A stretch of DNA of 63,580 bases from CAZCZZ01 sp964503335 (GTDB lineage: Bacteria > Verrucomicrobiota > Kiritimatiellia > CAIVKH01): contig CAZCZZ010000016.1 in NCBI GenBank assembly GCA_964503335.1, positions 1 to 63,580 of the forward strand, in the 5' to 3' direction. A program made the translations under genes and the position numbers. Positions 17,439 to 27,081 of this stretch are shown in pieces. Under the pieces are notes generated by a model, which was given only the letters and a program-made list of their open reading frames with translations, did not search any database and was not told the DNA's origin. Each line of letters begins with the position of its first letter. The first letter of the stretch is position 1.

Positions 17439-18319
17439 GACGGGATTTCCTTTCCTTCTGCGGGCAACGGCTGCGTTCTCCAGCGGCGATGCATCCAGAT
17501 CCATTGCGCGGGGTCCAGGCGGATCGCCTCTTCCATGACATCAGAATACGCCTGCGTGGCCGCCGCGAGCGATTCGGGCTTGCGGTCGGCTGGCGGAGGA
17601 ATGGGCGGCCAGAATCGAATCTCGTGGTTGCCGTCGGGCTTGCGGAAGGCGAATACGGGCAGCACTTCCGCGCCGGCGTGGCCAGCGAGCATCGCAAGCC
17701 CCGGCGTCGTGCACGCCGGCTTGCCGAAGAAGTTGACGAAGATGCCCTCGTCGCGCGTCATATTCTGGTCGAGGATAAAGCCGAGCACCTCGTTGCGTTT
17801 CAGGACAGCGAGGCAGGCCCGATACGACTTGTGGGCCGGCAGGATGTGGAGACCGGCCGCGGAGCGCTTCTTCATCCAGTACTCGTTGACGCCGCGGTTC
17901 TTAATCTCCTTGGAGAGGATTGTCAGGGGATGGCGGGACGCCGCCCATAGCGCCATGACGTCGAAATTGCCGATGTGGGCTGTCAGCACGGCGATGCCCT
18001 TGCCCTTTGCCGCGACCTGCTGGAGATAGTGATCATTGACGGCAACGACGCGGCGCTTCAACTCCTCGTCGTTGCCACCCAGCCACCGGAGCATATCGAT
18101 GGTGTTCATGCCGAGGTTGGCAAACATCGCGCGCGTGATGTCCAAGACCTCGTCGTGCGATTTCTCCGGGAAGCAGGCATGGAGCTGGTCGATGGCCCGG
18201 GTTCGCTGGCGACTCGCCGCCGCGCCGAAGAGGCGTCCGATGCCGCGCCCGATCGCGAGGGCGACCGGCAGGGGAAGCCGCGCAATGATCCACGCGAAGA
18301 CCTTGAGCAGAAGAACCAT
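17435..18319 (-). CDS. Lipid A acyltransferase (LpxL/HtrB family)
   Basis: A 294-aa inner-membrane enzyme transferring acyl chains from acyl-ACP to lipid A precursors. An N-terminal hydrophobic segment is followed by the H-x4-D motif in LTAHIGNFD (H115, D120), then LGFILDQNMTRDEGIFVNFFG, a substrate loop like that of LpxL, and the closing DPAQWIWMHRRW typical of the family. With lpxI and lpxB at 36-38.7 kb it supports a complete LPS. Its stop overlaps the DUF4139 start. Confidence 0.92.
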   Translation of the reverse strand: MVLLLKVFAWIIARLPLPVALAIGRGIGRLFGAAASRQRTRAIDQLHACFPEKSHDEVLDITRAMFANLGMNTIDMLRWLGGNDEELKRRVVAVNDHYLQQVAAKGKGIAVLTAHIGNFDVMALWAASRHPLTILSKEIKNRGVNEYWMKKRSAAGLHILPAHKSYRACLAVLKRNEVLGFILDQNMTRDEGIFVNFFGKPACTTPGLAMLAGHAGAEVLPVFAFRKPDGNHEIRFWPPIPPPADRKPESLAAATQAYSDVMEEAIRLDPAQWIWMHRRWRTQPLPAEGKEIPS

Positions 18320-18357
18320 GCGCGGAGTATCTTACGAAACCCGTCCCGCGACAACAG

Positions 18358-18486
18358 CTACGTGGCCAACATGGGCAACGCGGCGGCGCAGGCCATCATC
18401 AGAAGCGCCACGGCGAAGAGAATCCACATGGCCGCAAAGGCCACCCGGTCCAGCAGTTCGGCGAAGCGTGTAATCCCTATCTTCAT
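18358..18486 (-). CDS. 42-aa single-pass membrane peptide
   Basis: A short reading frame, MKIGITRFAELLDR followed by one hydrophobic helix (about 15-38, VAFAAMWILFAVALLMMACA). It is supported by a perfect GGAGG 5 nt ahead of the ATG and by its place between two same-strand genes (48 bp after the GH31 gene, 38 bp before the acyltransferase). No homologue recognised. Confidence 0.5.
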   Translation of the reverse strand: MKIGITRFAELLDRVAFAAMWILFAVALLMMACAAALPMLAT

Positions 18487-18533
18487 CGCAACCTCCATGC
18501 TCCTCCATGGAAGATAACGATGAGGCGTCCGGA

Positions 18534-21500
18534 TTATTGCAGGCGAACCTTCACGCGGTAGTCGCGCTGCGGCACCGGGTTGGTGTCGCTGATGCTCAAG
18601 GGGCCGGACCCGCTGAGGTTCGTGAACGGCGGATACACGTTCCAGCCGTTCTCCAGCAGGTTCGTCGTGGCATAGACATCGTAGAAGCGACCAGTGACCG
18701 CGCCCCAGCGGACTTCGAGAATACCGTTTGTCGTGTTCAGCTCGTGGCCGGACAGCACGAAGAACGACAAGGCGTTCGTCGCCTGCGTGCCCGCGATGTA
18801 TTCCGACGCATCGCCCGACCCGTCGCCGTCCGTATCGGATTGCAGAGGATGGCTTCCGATGGCGAACTCGTTTGAATTGGCCAGCCCGTCCCCTTCCGCG
18901 TCGAGCGCGGAATCGGCGTGGAGCATCGGATCGAAGCCGTATTGGAACTCCCACGCATCGTTGAGACCGTCGCGATCGCTGTCCAGCGTGGACGATGCGC
19001 GAACGCTGTACGCGAGGTTGCTCTCGTTGAAGGTGAAGGTGTACACGGACGCGAAGGCGCCCGTGGCGAGGATGTTGGCACCGAAGTGATCGGCGATATC
19101 CACCAGTGGGATCACCGTGTTGGTCGGATTGTCATCGCCCCAGTTCGCCGACGTCCATTGGTCGTTCGCGACAAACTTGAACTCGATGTTGGTCCAGCCT
19201 GTAAGATCGATCACCGTGGCCCAGAGCCCGTTCGACACGAGCTTCATATTGCGCGCGGCTTCATCCCAGTAGGTCATCGTGCCCGCGACGGCCATGTTGG
19301 TGTGGATCGAGCCGAAGCTGTCCGCCACGAGGGGGCTGCGGCGCGCAGTGTATTCCTGCAGGTTGTTGCGCGCATCGCCGTCGGGATTGTTCGTCGCCAC
19401 GAGAGCGGTCGCCGAGCCGGAGTACGCGATCTCCCAGCTGTCCGGCATGCCGTCGGCATCCGTGTCCGTGAGCGGATCGAAATCGACCTGAACGGTGATC
19501 GCACCCGAGCTGTCGGGCGTCTTGACCGTGAGCAGGTTGCCGGGCGACAGATAGGACCAGCCGTTCGTCGCATCGCTTTCCAGCTCGTCCCTCGTGCCGA
19601 AGCGCGACGCGGCCACGCCATTGATCGTCACGGAGACCGGATTCGACACGGCGTGGAGCACGAAGTAGTAGTCGCGGCTTCCCGTGTCGTAGGGTCCCTG
19701 CTTCGCCTGCGCAGTGACCAGCAGGCTGTTCGAACCCGGTGTGCTGTCGAACCTCGTGCGTGCCCAGATCCCGCTCTCATGGTTCGTGCTGATGCCGTCA
19801 TCCTCGTACAGCGTGAATGTGCCGGCAGAGCGCGGCCAGACGTGGATGTCGAGGGAATCGGGCTGCACCTCGTCGGCATAGTCCATTGCCGGGCCCAGCG
19901 GGATGATCGCTCCCTCACGCACGAACATCGGAAGTGTTCCCATGGAAGCCGGCACTTCGATGGTCTGGCCGCCGAGGTAATACGCGTCATCCTGCCAGAA
20001 GTACCAATTGGCGCCGAAGGGGAGATAGACCGAGCGTTTCGTGTCGCTTTGCACGTAGACCGGAGCAGCCAGCAGGCTCTTGCCGACCAGGAAGTCGTAT
20101 TCGTTCAGCGAGTACGTGTTCACGTCGCCGGGAAACTCGAAGACGGTGGGCAGGTTGATCGGCAGCCCATTCGTCGCTGCATCCACGGTGAGGGAGTAGA
20201 GGAAAGGCAGGACTTCGTAGCGGAACTTCATCCAGCGCCGGTTCCATTCGGAGTTCGGACTACCGAAGAGCCACGGTTCGCGGTTGGCTGAGAAGGTGTG
20301 GTTGCGGAAGACCGGCTGCAGCACGGCCATCTCCATCCAGCGTGTCAGGAGGTTGGGCGTGACGTTGCCCGAGAAGCCTCCGATATCGTGGCCGAAATAC
20401 GGCTGCCCTGAAATCATCACGCTCAGGCCCGCGCGTATATTGTGGCGGAGGTGCTCGTAACTCGCCACGTTGTCGCCGCTCCAGCCCGCCGAGTAGCGGG
20501 CGATGCCGGGCCATCCCGCGCGGCTCAGCACGAAGGGACGACGATCCGGATACGAGGCGCGCAGCGCGTCAAAGCTCAGCGAACACTCCGTCACGCTGTA
20601 CGCGTTCTTGTTATTGATGTGCCACTTCCGCGTGTCGTTGGTCACGAGCCCGCCGCCGTAGCGCCCGTCCAGGTAATGAAGCACGTTCCGCGGCATGCCG
20701 TTCTCGTTCGGCTCGTTCAGGTCGTTCCAGATCGCATCGAAGCGGTTCGTCGCAAGGTAGTTCGTGATCTTCCCAAGCCACCAGGCGCGGGCATCGGCAA
20801 TCGAGAAATCAATCCATGAGATCAGTCCCAGGAAATTGGTGCCCACATGGGTGCTTAGGTCGTTCTTCTTGAGGAAGTAGAGGTTGGTCAGGGCTTCGGC
20901 GTAAAAGGGATCGTTCGAAGTCAGCAGGGGTTCGATGATCGGGACCAGTCGCACGCCGAGGTTGCTGCAGATCGCGACCATCTGGGGGACATTTGTGAAC
21001 GTGCTGTTGAGGGAAAGCTGCTGATTCTGCGGCGTGGAAATCTGCGCATTGATATCCAGGTAGATCGCATCCAGAGGATAATCGCGCTGACGGAATTCCG
21101 TGGCGAAGCTCTCGATCCCCGGTTGCGTGTTGATGTCATTCGCGTTGCGCGAATGGTGGTAGCCCATGCCCCACTTCGGCATCATAAAGGGGCGGCCCGT
21201 CAACTCAGAGTAGCGGTTCAGGACTGCTTCCATCGTGTGGTTCGATCCGCCACCGAAGAAGAAGTAGTCCATCTGGTCATCACCGGCCTCAAACGAATAG
21301 GTCGTGGAACCGGTCATCTTGAACACGGGGCGGACAGGATTGTGGAAGAAGATGCCGTACGCGGATGCGGGTCGATTCGTGGCGGCGGGTCTGACGCCGT
21401 AGACAAAAGGCAGGGAAACATACTTGGGATTCCGGAATTCCTCCCACTGGAACGTGTCCTGTCCGAGACCCTGCAGGTTGTAGCCTCGACGATTGAGAGG

Positions 21501-22085
21501 CCCGGCAAAATCCCCCAGGCCGAAATACGCTTCGTTTGTCGGCATCTCGCGCACGGCCTTGAGCTTGAATCCGGTAGGCAGGTTCGCCAGCGATGCAGAA
21601 CCTGAAGGCCAGACGATCTGCTCATAGCCGAACACGTCCTGGGAAGGCACATACTGCGGGTCGTATTCCATCCGGCTGTCGAGTGACAGGTCATAGCCGG
21701 ACTTGTCGTAGAAATGAACGAGGAAGCGGTTGCTGAGGACGATGCTCACCTTCAGCTCCGACGTCTCGATGACGATATTCGTCCCGTTGTAATTGGTCCA
21801 CGCGGCGCTGAATGAAGGCCAGTTGCTGAAGGGCTTGGCAATGGCCACTTCTTCGCGCTCAAAAAGGCCGGCGAAATGGAACCTCACCCGCACCACGTCC
21901 GGAGCGAAGGGAACGACTTCGACAATCCCGTTCGTCCCGAGCGTGAACTCGGCATAGACGATGCCGTTGGCGGCATTGGTTCGAATGTCCACGGCCGTGG
22001 CAGCCCCGTTGGTAATCGGTGCAGAAACGGCGGTTGCGGCGAAGGCTGCGGACAGCCACGCCATGGCAATAAATCGTTGTATCAT
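18534..22085 (-). CDS. Secreted GH31 glycosidase with TSP3 linkers
   Basis: An 1183-aa exported enzyme of glycoside hydrolase family 31 (alpha-glucosidase/alpha-xylosidase type). After the signal peptide comes the N-terminal beta-sandwich, then the TIM barrel with nucleophile D455 in WNDLNEPN and acid/base D538 in SGDN, ending ISGQPYFGHDIGGFSG. Beyond about 800 lie a DUF5110-like domain, calcium-binding stretches (DTDADGMPDSWE, DSDRDGLNDAWE), a starch-binding-like beta domain and a C-terminal YxVyaTTNL-type domain common in Verrucomicrobia secreted enzymes. Substrate undetermined. The start at 22085 begins the signal peptide and has AGGGG upstream. Confidence 0.93.
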   Translation of the reverse strand: MIQRFIAMAWLSAAFAATAVSAPITNGAATAVDIRTNAANGIVYAEFTLGTNGIVEVVPFAPDVVRVRFHFAGLFEREEVAIAKPFSNWPSFSAAWTNYNGTNIVIETSELKVSIVLSNRFLVHFYDKSGYDLSLDSRMEYDPQYVPSQDVFGYEQIVWPSGSASLANLPTGFKLKAVREMPTNEAYFGLGDFAGPLNRRGYNLQGLGQDTFQWEEFRNPKYVSLPFVYGVRPAATNRPASAYGIFFHNPVRPVFKMTGSTTYSFEAGDDQMDYFFFGGGSNHTMEAVLNRYSELTGRPFMMPKWGMGYHHSRNANDINTQPGIESFATEFRQRDYPLDAIYLDINAQISTPQNQQLSLNSTFTNVPQMVAICSNLGVRLVPIIEPLLTSNDPFYAEALTNLYFLKKNDLSTHVGTNFLGLISWIDFSIADARAWWLGKITNYLATNRFDAIWNDLNEPNENGMPRNVLHYLDGRYGGGLVTNDTRKWHINNKNAYSVTECSLSFDALRASYPDRRPFVLSRAGWPGIARYSAGWSGDNVASYEHLRHNIRAGLSVMISGQPYFGHDIGGFSGNVTPNLLTRWMEMAVLQPVFRNHTFSANREPWLFGSPNSEWNRRWMKFRYEVLPFLYSLTVDAATNGLPINLPTVFEFPGDVNTYSLNEYDFLVGKSLLAAPVYVQSDTKRSVYLPFGANWYFWQDDAYYLGGQTIEVPASMGTLPMFVREGAIIPLGPAMDYADEVQPDSLDIHVWPRSAGTFTLYEDDGISTNHESGIWARTRFDSTPGSNSLLVTAQAKQGPYDTGSRDYYFVLHAVSNPVSVTINGVAASRFGTRDELESDATNGWSYLSPGNLLTVKTPDSSGAITVQVDFDPLTDTDADGMPDSWEIAYSGSATALVATNNPDGDARNNLQEYTARRSPLVADSFGSIHTNMAVAGTMTYWDEAARNMKLVSNGLWATVIDLTGWTNIEFKFVANDQWTSANWGDDNPTNTVIPLVDIADHFGANILATGAFASVYTFTFNESNLAYSVRASSTLDSDRDGLNDAWEFQYGFDPMLHADSALDAEGDGLANSNEFAIGSHPLQSDTDGDGSGDASEYIAGTQATNALSFFVLSGHELNTTNGILEVRWGAVTGRFYDVYATTNLLENGWNVYPPFTNLSGSGPLSISDTNPVPQRDYRVKVRLQ

Positions 22086-22162
22086 CAAAATTCCCCTGAA
22101 CTCGTCATGCACCCTATCAGGAGTATTGTACCCCGTCACGCCCCGTCGGGTGGATAGAACGG

Positions 22163-23359
22163 CTATTCGCTCTGGCTGAGCCGCTTGCGCGGCTGCTCGT
22201 AGAGGATGGCATGGGCTTCGGCAAGGACGGCGGGGATGCGGTCCGAAAAGGGATTTCCGCGGAGGACCTGACCCAAGTCGTGCTTCCCGACATTCCCGGC
22301 GTTGCGGCCCGGGAACCAGTGGTCAGCCTGTCCGAGCAGGTTGTAGCGCATCTTCCCGAAGGCCACCATGTCCAGCGCCTTGGCGAAATTCCACAAGCGC
22401 AGGATCTCATGCACGTTGATCTCGCCCGGCACTGCGGTCCACTCGGGCAGGTTCTCATGCCAGCGATTCCACCAGTCGGCGCCGAGGGACTCCTTCATCA
22501 CCAACTCAATTCGCGCGGCGATGCGGTTTGATACTTCGACGCGTTCTTCATACCAGGCCAGCCCCGCCAAGTGCTCGTCGAAGTCTGTGGCACGACTTGC
22601 CCCGATGCTGAGCGTGTGGACCTCGGGACGGGATAGACAGAAGAGATCGTTGAACTGCATCGGTGTGAGCGGCGCGCAGAGCTCACGCAGCGGCGCCGAC
22701 GGTTCATACAGCTTCCCGCCCTTGTCGTTCGGGCTGATGATGAATACGCCCATGTCTTGCCCTGTCGCCGCAGCGACCGCGGGCCACGTGAATGGATTCA
22801 CGAAATACCAGTGCAGGTTGACGTAATCAAATTCACCGGTGTGGATGGCGTCGCAGATAACCTGAACCGGCGCGTGGGTGGAAAACCCGATATGACGAAC
22901 ACGACCCGACTTCTGCAGCGACCGGGCCGCTTCGAGCGAACCGCCCTTCATCAGGGTCAGCTTCAAAAGGTCGGCGTTGTTGATGCCATGGATGCCAAGC
23001 AAATCGACGTGATCGAGTTGCAGGTTGGCCATCGATTTTTCAAAAGCTTCGAGGAACGCCTTGCCGTCCTCGCGAGGGCCGACCTTCGTCTGAACGATCA
23101 TCTTGTCGCGGGGCAGCTTCGGCAGAATCTTCCCGAGTTGGACCTCCGACGTCCCGTAACCGCGCGCGGTCTCGATGTGGTTGATTCCTGCTTCAAGCGA
23201 TCGCCGGATGGTCGCTTCGAGTTTCTCCTGGCTCTCCTGCGGAATCGCGCCGGACTCGCTGTCGTTCCACGAATGCTGGTAGCGCATGCCGCCGCAGGAG
23301 AACACCGGCATGTCGATCCCCGTCCGTCCGAACCGTCTTCTCGGAACATCGCGTTGCAT
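22163..23359 (-). CDS. Aldo/keto reductase family oxidoreductase
   Basis: A 398-aa NADPH-dependent (beta/alpha)8 protein. It begins RRRFGRTGIDMPVFSCGGM; the tetrad region reads HIETARGYGTSE (catalytic Tyr) with Lys in VQTKVGPRE and His in LGIHGINN. It resembles the large predicted reductases that end in a 4Fe-4S ferredoxin-like segment, but here the region before GEINVHEI has lost the cysteines, so no cluster should form. Substrate unknown. Confidence 0.88.
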   Translation of the reverse strand: MQRDVPRRRFGRTGIDMPVFSCGGMRYQHSWNDSESGAIPQESQEKLEATIRRSLEAGINHIETARGYGTSEVQLGKILPKLPRDKMIVQTKVGPREDGKAFLEAFEKSMANLQLDHVDLLGIHGINNADLLKLTLMKGGSLEAARSLQKSGRVRHIGFSTHAPVQVICDAIHTGEFDYVNLHWYFVNPFTWPAVAAATGQDMGVFIISPNDKGGKLYEPSAPLRELCAPLTPMQFNDLFCLSRPEVHTLSIGASRATDFDEHLAGLAWYEERVEVSNRIAARIELVMKESLGADWWNRWHENLPEWTAVPGEINVHEILRLWNFAKALDMVAFGKMRYNLLGQADHWFPGRNAGNVGKHDLGQVLRGNPFSDRIPAVLAEAHAILYEQPRKRLSQSE

Positions 23360-23413
23360 CTATTCCACTTCTCCTGACCAGCCGTCTGTACTACGGTCGA
23401 GAGCATACAACAC

Positions 23414-24331
23414 ATGCGGCAAATTTCCTGCATCGATCCTCTCACCCCCGCCCTTGCCCGCACCCGGACGATTCTGTTCCGTCCGTTCGACATCGGCAAA
23501 TGGCTGACGCTCGGCTTCACGGCCTGGCTCGCGGTGCTGGGACAAAGCGGCGGCTCGCTGAACCTGGATCTGCTCGCGGGCGAGAAGAACGAGGGACCCA
23601 TCCGCGAATTCGTTCGATCGCACTGGGCCATGATCGCGTCCCTCGCAGTCATCCTCATCGCCATCCTGCTGATCGTCCTCGTCGCTGTGGTGTGGATCCA
23701 AAGTCGCGGCACGTTCATGTTTCTCGACAACGTGGTCGGAAACCGCGACCGGGTTTCAGTGCCTTGGCACCGCTACCGGGCCGAGGCGAACTCGTTCTTC
23801 CGATGGTCCCTCGCCTATGCGGGCATCTCGTTGCTTGTTCTCGCCGTCTTCACCCTCGTCCCCCTGGTCGCGATCATCTCCCTCGTGGTTCACGGCGCCG
23901 GGGTACTGGCCGCTATTCCAGTGGTTGCCTATTTCATGATGATCCTGCTTCTCGTCGTCGTCTCACTCTACATCTGGATCTGGTTCACCGATTTCGCGTC
24001 GCTGCTGATGTACAAAGACGGAATCCACGCATCGCAGGCGTGGCCTCACGTCGTGCATCTCTTCCGGCAATATCCCGGGGCCTTCATTCTATACGGCATG
24101 ATGAAGGTGATCCTCGCGATCGGGCTGATGTTTGCGGCGTTGATCTTCGGGTTGATGACCTGCTGCTGCGGGTTCGCGCTGATGATCATTCCCTACGTGG
24201 GGACGGTGCTCTTCCTCCCGTACTACGTCTTCATGCGCTGCTACGCGATCGAGTTCCTCCGGCAGTTCGGACCGGAGTACGACGTCTACGCGACCACAGA
24301 CGGGACGAGTCAGATCTTTAACCACGGATGA
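23414..24331 (+). CDS. Polytopic membrane protein (DUF7544-like)
   Basis: A 305-aa integral membrane protein with about five or six helices. The N-terminal DPLTPALARTRTILFRPFDIGKWLTLGFTAWL is shared by a family of uncharacterised membrane proteins often seen in PVC bacteria. Later features are YRAEANSFFRWSLAY, a CCCG cluster in LMTCCCGFALM and the closing MRCYAIEFLRQFGPEYDV. The last three residues and the stop codon are encoded by an arm of the inverted repeat at 24318-24427. Confidence 0.75.
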   Translation: MRQISCIDPLTPALARTRTILFRPFDIGKWLTLGFTAWLAVLGQSGGSLNLDLLAGEKNEGPIREFVRSHWAMIASLAVILIAILLIVLVAVVWIQSRGTFMFLDNVVGNRDRVSVPWHRYRAEANSFFRWSLAYAGISLLVLAVFTLVPLVAIISLVVHGAGVLAAIPVVAYFMMILLLVVVSLYIWIWFTDFASLLMYKDGIHASQAWPHVVHLFRQYPGAFILYGMMKVILAIGLMFAALIFGLMTCCCGFALMIIPYVGTVLFLPYYVFMRCYAIEFLRQFGPEYDVYATTDGTSQIFNHG

Positions 24332-24427
24332 ACACAGATAGACACGGATATGCCTGAGAAACGAACGGACAGCGTGTCGAGATTCTATCCCCAAAATCCG
24401 TGTTCATCCGTGTCCATCCGTGGTTAA
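24318..24427. repeat. Long inverted repeat, ACCACGGATGAACAC family
   Basis: A 32-bp arm at 24318-24349 (starting TTAACCACGGATGAACAC) pairs with 24396-24427 (ending CATCCGTGGTTAA) at 28 of 32 positions, around a 46-bp spacer. Each arm is itself built of about 10-bp ATCCGTGTNC units. The left arm overlaps the end of the membrane protein gene. It resembles repeat families dispersed through many environmental genomes. Confidence 0.85.
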
Positions 24428-24469
24428 AACTCTGAGTCTTTCAGGTTAAAGATAGTGTATGGTTCCGGG

Positions 24470-25624
24470 ATGAGGGGGCTTTACGTTCATATTCCGTTCT
24501 GCGTGAGGAAGTGCCTCTATTGCGACTTTTACTCGCTGCCGACCGGCAAAGGTCCCCTCGCCCGCCGCCTCGTGGACCAGGAGGCGCACGATGCGTCCGT
24601 ATTCCTTGATGCCCTCACCGTGGAGTTCAACGGCCTGCCGCAGGATTTCCGGCCGGAGACAATCTTCGTCGGGGGCGGCACGCCCACGGAATTGTCCGAG
24701 GTCGACTTCATCCGGATGCTTGAGCTGATCCGGCAGCGCGTCGATCCCGCCACGCTCCTCGAATGGAGCTGCGAATCGAATCCGGGCACGCTCACACGGG
24801 CCAAAGCCGACGCAATGCGTCACTACGGCGTGAACCGCGTGTCGCTCGGCGTTCAGTCGTTCGATGCCAAGACGCTCGAATTCCTCGGTCGCATCCACAG
24901 CGCGGAGGAGGCCGAGGCCGGCTACCACCTGCTGCGCGAGGCGGGCTTCACCAATATCAACCTCGACCTTATGTACGGCATCCCGGGCGGTAGCCTCGAG
25001 GTGGTCGAATCCGACCTCAAACGCCTCGTCGCGCTGAATCCCGAACACACCGCCTGCTACTGCCTGATCTTTGAAGACGGTACGCCGCTGCAGGACCTGC
25101 GCTTGAAGGGCTTCGTGAAGGAAGTCGACGACGACACGGAACTCACGCAATACGCCGCAGTCCGCAAGGCGCTTTCCGCCGCGGGCTACAAGCACTACGA
25201 GATCTCGAATTTCGCCAAGCCGGGCCGTGAGTGTCTCCACAACCTGCTCTACTGGGGACCCGGTGAATACCTCGGCTGCGGTCCGTCGGCCCACTCGCAC
25301 TGGAACGGCGAACGGTACTCCAATGTGCGCAAGCTCGACGTGTACTGCCAGAAACTGCTCGCGGGCGAGTCGCCCCGATCCTTCAGCGAACGGCTGGAAC
25401 CGGAAGCCAAGGCGCGGGAGAGCCTCGTTATGGGACTTCGCCGACGCGACGGCGTCGAGCAGGTCACATTCCATAAGGAGACAGGCTTCGACCTGCGCCA
25501 ACTCTGCGGCAAGGAGATCGACTGGCTCTGCAAGATCGGCCTGCTCGAAGAAGCCGGCACCTCGATCCGCCTCACCGACGAGGGCCTCTTCCTGAGCGAC
25601 GGCGTCTTCGCCGAACTCGTATGA
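24470..25624 (+). CDS. hemW: Radical SAM heme chaperone HemW
   Basis: A 384-aa protein of the HemW (formerly HemN-like) family. GLYVHIPFCVRKCLYCDFYS carries the CxxxCxxC iron-sulphur motif plus the extra CDF, followed by FVGGGTPT, SCESNPGTLT, VNRVSLGVQSFD and INLDLMYGIPG. HemW binds heme for delivery to respiratory enzymes and lacks coproporphyrinogen oxidase activity. An in-frame GTG at 24455 is an alternative start. It overlaps the next gene (ATGA). Confidence 0.92.
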   Translation: MRGLYVHIPFCVRKCLYCDFYSLPTGKGPLARRLVDQEAHDASVFLDALTVEFNGLPQDFRPETIFVGGGTPTELSEVDFIRMLELIRQRVDPATLLEWSCESNPGTLTRAKADAMRHYGVNRVSLGVQSFDAKTLEFLGRIHSAEEAEAGYHLLREAGFTNINLDLMYGIPGGSLEVVESDLKRLVALNPEHTACYCLIFEDGTPLQDLRLKGFVKEVDDDTELTQYAAVRKALSAAGYKHYEISNFAKPGRECLHNLLYWGPGEYLGCGPSAHSHWNGERYSNVRKLDVYCQKLLAGESPRSFSERLEPEAKARESLVMGLRRRDGVEQVTFHKETGFDLRQLCGKEIDWLCKIGLLEEAGTSIRLTDEGLFLSDGVFAELV

Positions 25625-27069
25625 TCCCCCGCTGCACCATAATCGTCATCCTTCTCTTCCTAACCCCCTTCCTACCTACAGCCTACAGCCTCTCCATCAC
25701 CGGCTCCGACTGGATCGTGCATTACAACCTGCCGGACCAGAGCACGACCTTCGGCACAGAGACCCCGGAAGAATACGCCATCCGCGACGCACTCCTCGCG
25801 CGGATCAATGCTCTGCAGACGAATCAGAGCGCAACGCTCTCCACCTATACATTCTCCGGCAACAGCACCGGATCCGGTGCCGCGGGTCCTATCATCAATG
25901 CCATGAACTCGGCACTCAACCGCGGAGCAAAGATCCGCTTCATTGCGGACAAGGGTGTCGACACCGCTGCGGTGTTGGGCAATACCAATTCGCTGCAGAC
26001 GCTCGCGGCGCGCACCAACAATCCGCTCACCCTGGTGCAGGACGACTCGCCCGCATTCACAATCATGCACAACAAACTCGGCCTGTTTGACTATGGCTCG
26101 TCGAACCGCTGGGTCTTCATCACGTCCTGGAATTTCACGGGCGGCGCAAGCACGTTTCAGTGGAACATCGGTCTCGAAGCGCGGAACGATGCACTCTACG
26201 CAGCGTATTCCAACGAGTGTGCTGAGTTGCTTGCGGGTCGCTTTCACGACGACCCTGCCAAGTCACACGCGCATGACGGTTCAACCTTTTCCCTCGCGCA
26301 GTCCTGGGCGCCGGGAACGGTTCGTTTCGCACCGTATCCAAGCTCCGCCACAGGCGGGAACAACGCCCAGACCGAGGTCACCAACGTCATCGCCGGGGCA
26401 GAACGTGAAATCTACTTTGCGCTCAACAAGCTGACGCTCAGCCTTGTCGCCACCTCGCTCGTGCGCGCCGCGAATCGCGGCGTGCTGGTCTCCGGTGTAA
26501 TGCCGAGTTCGGACACCGATCCCGGCGGGGATTCAGCCGCAATCTACGCCTACCTCACCAACACGACGTCGTATGCGACGACAAACCGCGTTCGCTTCAT
26601 ACCCGCCTTGGCCAAAGCCGACCGCTCGGCGCTGGATGCCGGCGAATCGGATCTTGTCCACTGCAAGTACATGGTGCTGGACCCCTACGGGGCGAAGCCG
26701 ACCGTTATCCACGGTTCCGCCAACTGGACGGCATCTGCATTGATTTTTACAAATTCCAACGACGAGAACGTGGCCTTCATCCGTCACCGAGACATCGCGC
26801 GCATTTTCCACTCCAACTTCGAGCGCATCACGGGAACGGACACCAATGGCGCAAACCTGTGGCTCGACTTTAGGGCCGCGTCGAACGGTGTCGCAACCAT
26901 CCTGTGGAGTACCCGTTCAAACCTGGTGGTCGAACTCCAAAGCGCATCGACACCGACAGGCACATGGACGCTCTTCCAAAGTGCAGTCACAACGAGTGTG
27001 GGATCGGTCACCTCCACGAATAGCACCCCGGCGACCAATCGATTCATCCGCGCAATCCGGACGAACTGA
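25621..27069 (+). CDS. Secreted phospholipase D-like protein
   Basis: A 482-aa exported protein (signal peptide about 1-23) with two intact HKD motifs: MHNKLGLFD (H150, K152, D157) and VHCKYMVLD (H347, K349, D354), each followed by the SWN/SANWT element expected in the PLD superfamily. Such enzymes cleave phospholipid or nucleic acid phosphodiesters. The last about 70 residues form a beta domain (LVVELQSASTPTGTW) like those ending other secreted Verrucomicrobia proteins. The start overlaps the hemW stop. Confidence 0.88.
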   Translation: MIPRCTIIVILLFLTPFLPTAYSLSITGSDWIVHYNLPDQSTTFGTETPEEYAIRDALLARINALQTNQSATLSTYTFSGNSTGSGAAGPIINAMNSALNRGAKIRFIADKGVDTAAVLGNTNSLQTLAARTNNPLTLVQDDSPAFTIMHNKLGLFDYGSSNRWVFITSWNFTGGASTFQWNIGLEARNDALYAAYSNECAELLAGRFHDDPAKSHAHDGSTFSLAQSWAPGTVRFAPYPSSATGGNNAQTEVTNVIAGAEREIYFALNKLTLSLVATSLVRAANRGVLVSGVMPSSDTDPGGDSAAIYAYLTNTTSYATTNRVRFIPALAKADRSALDAGESDLVHCKYMVLDPYGAKPTVIHGSANWTASALIFTNSNDENVAFIRHRDIARIFHSNFERITGTDTNGANLWLDFRAASNGVATILWSTRSNLVVELQSASTPTGTWTLFQSAVTTSVGSVTSTNSTPATNRFIRAIRTN

Positions 27070-27081
27070 AGGTCCCGACCC

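Noticed and set aside
24318..24427. CRISPR-like or insertion sequence end
   Set aside because: Only one inverted pair with internal 10-bp units, no transposase and no target duplication seen.
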